Positions 19,631 to 25,450 of a DNA stretch of 25,450 nucleotides are shown one piece after another. Origin of the DNA: Cylindrodendrum hubeiense (taxonomy: Eukaryota > Ascomycota > Sordariomycetes > Hypocreales > Nectriaceae); contig JAANBB010000515.1 of NCBI GenBank assembly GCA_014621425.1, positions 1 to 25,450 of the forward strand, given 5' to 3'. The first letter of the stretch is position 1; every line of letters starts with the position of its first letter. The position numbers and the translations under genes were made by a program. Below the pieces are notes generated by a model, which was not told where the DNA came from, ran no database searches, and saw nothing but the letters and a program-made list of their open reading frames with translations.

Positions 19631-20584
19631 TCAGCTTCCTGGTGCAGTCTTCTCAGCCCCGGTTTCTCTCTCTACTCGTCTCGTCTTGACCCACGCCCCA
19701 AGTTCGTCCCATATACGTTGCTTTTCAGCTGGCGACAGTGTAGCTGCCAACCCGCTCGTGCTGCTTGCCACAAAGACCCTGGCACCCTCCCACTCGCCAT
19801 GGATGACGCCCATGTTCTCTGTAGTATCCTGCCAGCCGTACTTGAAGGCCTTGCCAACAGGACGTCCATGGCGGACGCGCCAGACACTCTCCCATATGCT
19901 TTTCCCAACGACACAGATGGATTCCGGGCGCCATTTCCGGGCCTTTTCCTGGAGGATCTCGACACCCTCATCCATCTCCTTCTTGCTCAGCTCGGAACCA
20001 TTACGGCTGGGACGGGCAACAATGTTGGTAAGGCCGAGGGAGTAGAGCTCAGGCATCTGGCGATCCTCAGTTGGACTGCAGAGTCGTGGAGTTACGCCAC
20101 TTGAGAAGAGCAATTTCCAAAAGAGGTTTGAAGGGTGAGCGTAGGCATGGCCTGTACGTGCCGTCTGAACACCCGGGTTTAAGCCAATGAAAAGGATAAG
20201 GAGGTCCTGTGTAATGGCGTCAGGGAGGAGCGGGAGATGGGCGTAAGTGGAGGGCGGCGCGTAGCCGGAAGCGGTGCGGGCTCGCTTCTTTTTCGTCTTG
20301 GTGCCATTGTTGCCATTGCTGTCATCCTCTTGGGGTCTCTTGTTTGAGGATGTCGAAGATGAGGTGAGATTAAAACGCGGAGACCTGCGTGTGGGGGTCG
20401 ATGTGGAAGAGTCAGGGGCCAGCTCAGAACTGGATGACTTGAAGGCGAAGTCGCTGAGTTCCAGACGTCCCTTGAAAGTTGCGAGTTGGGGAGAGGACTG
20501 GGGTTGATCTTGACCAGCTTGGTCATCAACCTGGTCTACATGGTGGCCCTCTTCATGGTGGCCCTCTTCATGGTGCGATGCCAT
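19631..20584 (-). CDS. G/T(U) mismatch-specific uracil DNA glycosylase (TDG/Mug family)
   Basis: The enzyme removes uracil or thymine mispaired with guanine, starting base-excision repair in the nucleus. The intronless frame gives 317 aa from the ATG at 20584; the frame is open slightly further upstream, but only from a TTG. Residues 1 to about 120 are disordered, with a His/Glu repeat (EEGHH twice), Ser/Thr-rich stretches and a basic KTKKKRAR segment that may serve as a nuclear signal and DNA tether. The catalytic domain begins near residue 125. LFIGLNPG at 131-138 contains N136, equivalent to the catalytic Asn of Mug and TDG. HPSNLFWKLL (149-159) and a second active-site loop, ASSTSGLAA (273-281), follow. 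This loop corresponds to the NPSGLS or MPSSSA segment of relatives. S. pombe Thp1 is the best known fungal member. Convergent with ARP4, 256 bp apart. Confidence 0.88.
   Translation of the reverse strand: MASHHEEGHHEEGHHVDQVDDQAGQDQPQSSPQLATFKGRLELSDFAFKSSSSELAPDSSTSTPTRRSPRFNLTSSSTSSNKRPQEDDSNGNNGTKTKKKRARTASGYAPPSTYAHLPLLPDAITQDLLILFIGLNPGVQTARTGHAYAHPSNLFWKLLFSSGVTPRLCSPTEDRQMPELYSLGLTNIVARPSRNGSELSKKEMDEGVEILQEKARKWRPESICVVGKSIWESVWRVRHGRPVGKAFKYGWQDTTENMGVIHGEWEGARVFVASSTSGLAATLSPAEKQRIWDELGAWVKTRRVERETGAEKTAPGS
20539..20575. repeat. 15-bp tandem repeat in glycosylase N-terminus
   Basis: CATGGTGGCCCTCTT occurs twice in tandem, followed by a partial CATGGTG. It encodes the repeated EEGHH of the glycosylase on the minus strand. 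The unit is a multiple of three, so copy number can change without a frameshift. Confidence 0.85.
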
Positions 20585-21171
20585 CTCCGATAGATGACGT
20601 ATAAGATCGAATTGGGTCAACGAATAAAGGTGGTGGTGAGTGTTTGGAGTCTGGGCCTCTGACTGCTGACTGTGACTGCTGACTGCTGCTTAAGTCACCA
20701 ATTTAAGACTTCAACCGTCGTCTTTGCTCCCTCGACTGGGAATCTAGAACATGATGTCGAGATTTCTGCCTGGCTAGAGCCTGGGTCGTCGTTTCTGATG
20801 GTTCTAGCTGGAATATCCTGGAAGACCGGGGATGCACGACGTCTTCAGGCAGCTGGCAGCTAGACGCTGCTATTTTCAGCCCCCTCTAATGCTTTAGTGA
20901 GCCCAGCCTAGGGAGTAGGTCAAGCAATTGTCAGCCTCTGCCACAGCCACACAGGGGATGGGTGCGCGCCCCACTTGCGTTTGGGGGCGCCTCCAGCCGC
21001 AAGCCGCCAGAGGCTGGTTTCTTCCAGTTGCTCCTTGCTAGGTACCTCTAGTGGGGAGAGGACGAGCCAGCGGGACAGAGTGACATGGACCCCTGGACGG
21101 CAGTGGTCGATGGTGGCTCGGGATTGAGCGAGACGGACTGACTACTGCTGGATACGAGCATCTTTGCAACG

Positions 21172-21207
21172 GGACACCAAGGACACCAGGGACACCAGGG
21201 ACACGAA
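21172..21207. repeat. 9-bp tandem repeat, four copies
   Basis: GGACACCAA, GGACACCAG, GGACACCAG and GGACACGAA run consecutively. Noncoding, upstream of UAP1. Confidence 0.8.
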
Positions 21208-21505
21208 TACACAAGCTCGATTGCGTCAGAAGCTTCGGGTACGTGCCTTGACAGGCCCACCAATCCCTAAGGAATGGACCATACCTCCCTAGGTACCCGT
21301 ACTCCGTACAGACTGTGAAGTGTCGGTGTTCCTCAACTCTCGGGCTTACCTCCCAAGCACCACAGCAGGCGAATAGGAGCGGCCAGCGTCACGGCATGGG
21401 ACGCTAGGAGCTTCAGCAGGCTTATGGCTCGCACCTTGTTGGGGCTTGGGTGTGACGCTGGCGCATCAGCGGCCGTACGAGGCTAGCCCCAGAGGCCAGC
21501 TTTCC

Positions 21506-21626
21506 CAGTTGGCGAGCAGTTGGCGAGCAATTGGCGGCCCCGTCGACAGAGCAGCACAGCAGGCTGGCGCCCAGCTGGTGCTCAGTTGGCGTTCAGTTGG
21601 CGCTCAATTGGCGCGCAGTTGGCGGG
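21506..21626. repeat. Phased 11-bp array upstream of UAP1
   Basis: Eight good copies of CAGTTGGCGNN (two of them CAATTGGCG) start at 21506, 21517, 21528, 21572, 21583, 21594, 21605 and 21616. The gap between the two clusters is exactly three further 11-bp units; the one at 21561 (AGGCTGGCGCC) is still recognisable. The array therefore holds 11 units in one register. It ends about 455 bp before the UAP1 ATG. Confidence 0.85.
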
Positions 21627-21663
21627 GCACCTGGGAGGGGCATCAGCACCTGGCGGCGGTGAT

Positions 21664-21700
21664 GGTGGGTTGGTGGGTTGGTGGGCTGGCGGTGGCGGGG
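21664..21700 (+). other. G-rich tract with quadruplex potential
   Basis: Repeated GGTGGGTT words are followed by GGCGGTGGCGGGG, with many GG and GGG runs separated by one or two bases on the plus strand. Such spacing allows two-layer or mixed G-quadruplexes. It lies about 380 bp upstream of the UAP1 ATG. Confidence 0.55.
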
Positions 21701-22082
21701 AAGGAGCTTCAGGTAAGGTGTTACTTGCTGCTTGCGGACGCTATGAAGGCAAGAACGGTCAGGGTAGGTGCAGCTAGGTGTCATGCCTTCCCACTCCCGT
21801 CCCCGACGACCTGGCAAGGAGAACTGGGTCTCTTCGTATTTATTAAGCCCACTTCCGCCATTGCACGCCTTCTTCCTCTCCTCTTCTTCTCCCATACTCA
21901 ACTCATACATACCCATCATCATTCTTGGCTCGTGAAGCTTATACACCCTCCACCCCTCCATCTCTCCCCAATTGGCTGTTTCTAGGTTGCCCCCAGAGAC
22001 AACTCCGCCAGTTGTTTGCTTCCGTCTCTCACCGTTGCTCACCGTATCTCCATCCAATACTACATACCCCAATACCGTCATC

Positions 22083-23600
22083 ATGGCAGCCATCGAGCCT
22101 TCGGCCGAGTCCCTTGCTCAGCTCAAGGAGAAGTACGCCCAGGCCGGCCAAGACCAGGTCTTCACCTTCTACGACTCCCTCCCCACCGCCGAGCAAGCCG
22201 CCCTCTACCAGCAGCTCTCGGGCTTCGACCCCGCCCACATCAACAAAATCACACAGCTCGCCCTGAACCCTCCCAAGGCCTCTGATACCCCCGATACCCT
22301 CGAGCCCCTCCCCGAATCCGCCACCGCCAGTATCCTCGACTCCGCCACCGAGGACATCGAGAAGTGGTATGAGTCGGGTCTCGACCTCATCTCCAAGCAG
22401 CAGGTTGCTGTTGTCCTCATGGCCGGTGGCCAGGGCACCCGACTCGGCAGCTCCGCCCCCAAGGGCTGCTACGATATCGGCCTTCCCTCCAAGAAGTCCC
22501 TCTTCCAGATCCAGGCCGAGCGAATCCGCAAGGTCCAGGAGCTCGCCTCTAAGAAGACGCCTGGCTCCGATGCCGTCGTCCCCTGGTATGTCATGACCAG
22601 CGGCCCTACTCGCGGCCCCACCGAGAAGTTCTTCCAGGAGAACAGCTACTTCGGCCTGAGCAAGGAGAATGTCCAGTTTTTCGAGCAGGGTGTCTTGCCT
22701 TGCATTTCCAACGATGGCAAGATCCTGCTCGAGAACAAGGGCAGGGTTGCCGTCGCCCCCGATGGCAACGGTGGTATCTACCAGGCCCTTGTCGTCTCGG
22801 GTGTCCTCGAGGACATGCGCAAGCGCGGAATCCAGCACATCCACGCCTACTGCGTCGATAACTGCCTCGTCAAGGTTGCTGACCCTGTCTTCATTGGCTT
22901 CTCTGCTGCTCTCGACGTCGACATCGCTACCAAGGTTGTCCGCAAGCGCAACGCCACTGAGTCGGTTGGCCTGATTATCTCCAAGAACGGCAAGCCCGAC
23001 GTCGTTGAGTACTCTGAGATTGACCAGGCCACCGCTGAGGAGACCGACCCTAAGCAGCCTGACCTTCTCCGGTTCCGTGCTGCCAACATTGTCAACCACT
23101 ACTACTCCTTCCGCTTCCTCGACTCAATCCCCCTGTGGGCTCACAAGCTGCCCCACCACGTCGCCCGCAAGAAGATCCCCTCCGCCGACCTCAAGACTGG
23201 CGAGACTGTCAAGCCTGAGAAGCCCAACGGCATCAAGCTCGAGCAGTTCGTCTTTGACGTTTTCCCCTTGCTGTCCATTGACAAGTTTGCCTGCATGGAG
23301 GTCAAGCGTGAGGACGAGTTTTCGCCTCTTAAGAATGCCCGTGGCACTGGCGAGGATGACCCTGACACTAGCAAGCTCGACATCATGACCCAGGGCAAGC
23401 GTTGGGTTGAGGCCGCTGGCGCTATTGTTGTTGGCGAGAAGGCCGCTGAGGGAGTCGAGATATCTCCTCTCATCAGCTACGTAAGTTAACCCATCCAATG
23501 GCGAAATGAGCCCCATACTAACCGAATGCAGGGTGGCGAGGGCCTTGAGAACGTCAAGAGCAAGGAAATCACTGCGCCCGCTGTGCTGGAGCGGGAGTAG
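22083..23600 (+). CDS. UAP1: UDP-N-acetylglucosamine pyrophosphorylase
   Basis: The enzyme makes UDP-GlcNAc from UTP and GlcNAc-1-phosphate in the cytosol. UDP-GlcNAc feeds chitin synthesis, N-glycans and GPI anchors. Exons are 22083-23480 and 23532-23600, giving 488 aa. The 51-nt intron has a GTAAGT donor, a perfect ACTAAC branch and a TGCAG acceptor, and it separates a short last exon of 22 codons. The ATG at 22083 gives [11 protein letters not shown], a normal family start. The uridyl-binding signature [13 protein letters not shown] is at 115-127. Later conserved blocks are [43 protein letters not shown] and a region around [16 protein letters not shown]. Length and domain order match eukaryotic Uap1/Qri1. 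Convergent with TRR1. Confidence 0.95.
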
Positions 23601-24212
23601 AGCAACCTCCAACCCCTGACGGCTGTGAGAGGAGAGGAAGACGGCCAAGATTGCAAAATCTTGAGCATTGGCCGGCCGACTTCCTTGCAGCCCCATGAAC
23701 GGCCCACGAAGTTCCGGAAAGACATTGTTTCTTATTTTTTCCAATCAGTCAGCGTCATAGTTGTTCTACTGGCCCTCCGAAGGCGCCATCGGCCGATTTA
23801 CACCCAATCAAAGGAACCCTGAAAAGCAGACACGGAGCGGTCTGAAATGCAAACCGGATAGTTCTGAAGCTGGTTGAGTAAGGGGATAGGACTGGAGTGC
23901 AAACGGGACAAGATGTTGAGAACCCGATTTCTTGGAATAGATGGCATCACGCATAGCCGGTCGGGACTGAATCAACTACGACAGGACAGGTTTAGGGAAA
24001 AGGTTGGGTACAGGACAAAAGGGAACAAAAGCACAGAAATGATAGATGAAAAATGAAGAATCGAGCGATGATATTTGTTTCATAACGGAATTTTACAGCT
24101 TGGATTTGTCGCTGCGCTTATTTGAATTGGTGTCCTGGTCATCTATGCCATGTCTAAAAATGTCTATCGTAGATTCTAGGGGTGGGAGATTTATGGGTTT
24201 GGCTCGCAAATA
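23601..24212. other. UAP1/TRR1 convergent 3' region
   Basis: About 610 bp between converging stops. Small frames such as 23874-24056 lack any family feature. No repeat or RNA gene is recognised. The TTTCTTATTTTTT stretch near 23728-23740 may take part in UAP1 3'-end formation. Confidence 0.45.
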
Positions 24213-25336
24213 TCATTCCTGATCAGCGATGAACTTTTCGGCCTCGAGGGCAGCCATACATCCGGTACCTAGTGGAAGAAGAGATATAAGTTAGCTCACT
24301 GTCGTTTTTGGGATATCGCGCCTCGGCAAAGGGGAACTCACCAGCACTGGTAATGGCCTGTCGGTAACGCTTGTCCTGGACATCACCGGCAGCAAAGACA
24401 CCCTCGACGTTGGTGGTGGTGGTGCCAGGGACGGTCTTGATGTAGCCATCCTCGTCCATGTCGAGCTTGCCCTTGACCAGGGAGGTGGCGGGGTCGTGGC
24501 CAATAGCGTAGAAGAGGCCGCTGGCCTCGACGGTCTCCTCGGAGCCGGTCTTGAGGTCCTTGACGACCAGGTGGCTCATGAGGCCATCCGCACCGCCCTT
24601 GATCTCGGTAGCGGCCGAGTTGAAGCGGACGGTGACCTTGGGGTGCTTAAGCAGGCGGGTAGCCATGATGTTGCTGGCACGGAGGACGTCACGGCGGACG
24701 AGGACGGTAACGTGGCTGGCGTACTTGGTGAGGAAGGTGGCCTCCTCGGCGGCGGAGTCACCACCGCCGATGACGAACAGGGGCTTGCCGCGGAAGATGG
24801 GGACGGCACCGTCGCACACGGCGCAAGCGGAGACGCCGTTGGACCAGTACGTGTCCTCGCCGGGGAGGTGCAGGCGGCGGGCCGAGGCACCGGTGGCGAT
24901 GATGATGGAGTCGGCGGTGTGGGTCTCGTCGGGGCTGAACTCGGTCGTGTACTTGAAGGGGCGGGAGGAGAAGTCGACGGAGGCGACGGTGTCGGTGATG
25001 ATTTCGGTGCCGAAGCGCTCAGACTGCTTCTTCATGTTTTCCTGGAGGGGGGGTTAGAGGGCGCTGGTTTGGGGACGGACAGGACCAGCAAGGACTCACC
25101 ATCAACTCGCCACCCATGATGCCTTCGGGGAAACCGGGGAAGTTCTCGACATCGGTGGTAGTGGTCAATTGACCGCCGGCAGCGATGCCGTTGGCCATGA
25201 AACCCTCATAGAGGACAGCTGTGGACGGGGTCAGGGGGTTGTTGTTGTTGGGGAACTTGAGACTGAGACGTACGCTTCAGCTCGGCGCGAGCCAAGTAGA
25301 TGGCGGCGGTATGGGCAGCAGGCCCAGAGCCAACGA
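24213..25336 (-). CDS. TRR1: Thioredoxin reductase (partial: first exon outside window)
   Basis: This NADPH-dependent FAD enzyme reduces cytosolic thioredoxin. Visible exons on the minus strand are 25336-25274, 25218-25100, 25041-24342 and 24268-24213, covering about 311 residues to the stop. Introns of 55-73 nt have GTACGT or GTGAGT donors, and the last has an AGCTAAC branch. The FAD-binding start [18 protein letters not shown] is present, missing only the first few residues (about 7-8, judged from the family). These must lie in a short exon beyond the window. The redox pair is in SACAVCDG (CxxC). The NADPH-binding loop is [12 protein letters not shown] followed by [28 protein letters not shown] is the second FAD motif. 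It is the low-molecular-weight fungal/bacterial type. The branch site AACTGAC and acceptor AATAG at 25337-25341 define the end of intron 1. Confidence 0.93.
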
Positions 25337-25377
25337 CTATTCACGGTCAGTTCCTGGGTGTTTTACATGGCGATGGC

Positions 25378-25450
25378 CTCCCGAGGCGGTCTCCCGAGGC
25401 GGTCTCCCGAGGCGGTCTCCCGAGGCGGTCTCCCGAGGCGGTCTCCCGAG
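25378..25450. repeat. 13-bp minisatellite in TRR1 intron 1, cut by window end
   Basis: CTCCCGAGGCGGT is repeated perfectly about 5.6 times and runs to the last base, so its true length is unknown. It lies just upstream of the branch site of TRR1 intron 1 on the minus strand. Confidence 0.9.

Larger units (their letters stand above)
20585..22082. promoter_or_regulatory. Glycosylase/UAP1 divergent intergenic region with repeats
   Basis: About 1.5 kb with no credible gene. From left to right it holds GACTGCT-type repeats (20659-20690), CTAGGTACC words near 21040 and 21290, four 9-bp GGACACCAG-like units (21172-21207), an 11-bp phased array (21506-21626) and a G-rich tract (21664-21700). A TATTTATTAA-like box lies near 21836. 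A long pyrimidine-rich stretch (about 21868-21910) and CCCCAATTGGCT (21966-21977) precede the UAP1 ATG. The last three features look like a fungal core promoter and leader. Confidence 0.45.

Noticed and set aside
22029..23099. 356-codon open frame antisense to UAP1, and similar antisense frames over ARP4 (18583-19503) and ROK1
   Set aside because: GC-rich codon bias of the true genes leaves the opposite strand open. The translations are low-complexity and match no family.

Overview
The window looks like nuclear DNA of a filamentous ascomycete, most likely a Sordariomycete and plausibly Hypocreales. The evidence is a set of widely spaced, singly transcribed eukaryotic genes with short introns (50-75 nt; donors mostly GTRNGT, CTAAC/CTGAC branch sites, YAG acceptors) and a fungal housekeeping gene set. 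The order-level placement is inference; the fungal call is solid.

Left part (1-8002), accessory-looking. A very AT-rich block (1-458) resembles RIP-degraded DNA. It is followed by two divergent copies of a two-gene cassette of unknown function. Leftward: A1 (2404-2021) then B1 (1911-459). Rightward: A2 (3900-4259) then B2 (4393-5980). A encodes a protein of about 120-127 aa. B encodes a three-exon protein of about 450-490 aa with a disordered, Pro-rich and basic N-terminal part and a conserved C-terminal domain of about 110 aa. The copies keep gene order, exon phases and parts of the A-B spacer, but the proteins have diverged strongly. The most notable point is that the B1 start aligns without gaps to TTG where B2 has ATG, so B1 has lost its start codon. 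I do not recognise either family; this is the best candidate here for an undescribed system. A gene-poor, moderately AT-rich stretch (5981-8002) follows.

Right part (8003-25450), conserved core genome. In order: an NTF2-like protein (-), Rok1 DEAD-box rRNA-processing helicase (+), a Tos1-like secreted cell-wall glycosyl hydrolase (+, 4 exons), mitochondrial lysyl-tRNA synthetase Msk1 (-, 2 coding exons plus a 5'UTR intron), actin-related protein Arp4 (+, 2 exons), a TDG/Mug-type mismatch uracil DNA glycosylase (-), UDP-N-acetylglucosamine pyrophosphorylase Uap1 (+, 2 exons) and thioredoxin reductase Trr1 (-, 5' end cut off by the window). MSK1 and ARP4 are divergent across about 550 bp. Tos1 and Uap1 both serve cell-wall building; Arp4 and the glycosylase act in the nucleus. 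The others are independent housekeeping functions, and I see no functional cluster.

The intergenic DNA in the right part carries several short tandem arrays: 13-bp and 23-bp repeats upstream of TOS1, a strictly phased 11-bp array and a G-rich tract upstream of UAP1, and a 13-bp minisatellite in TRR1 intron 1 that runs off the window edge. No tRNA, rRNA, CRISPR array or intact transposon was found by eye.
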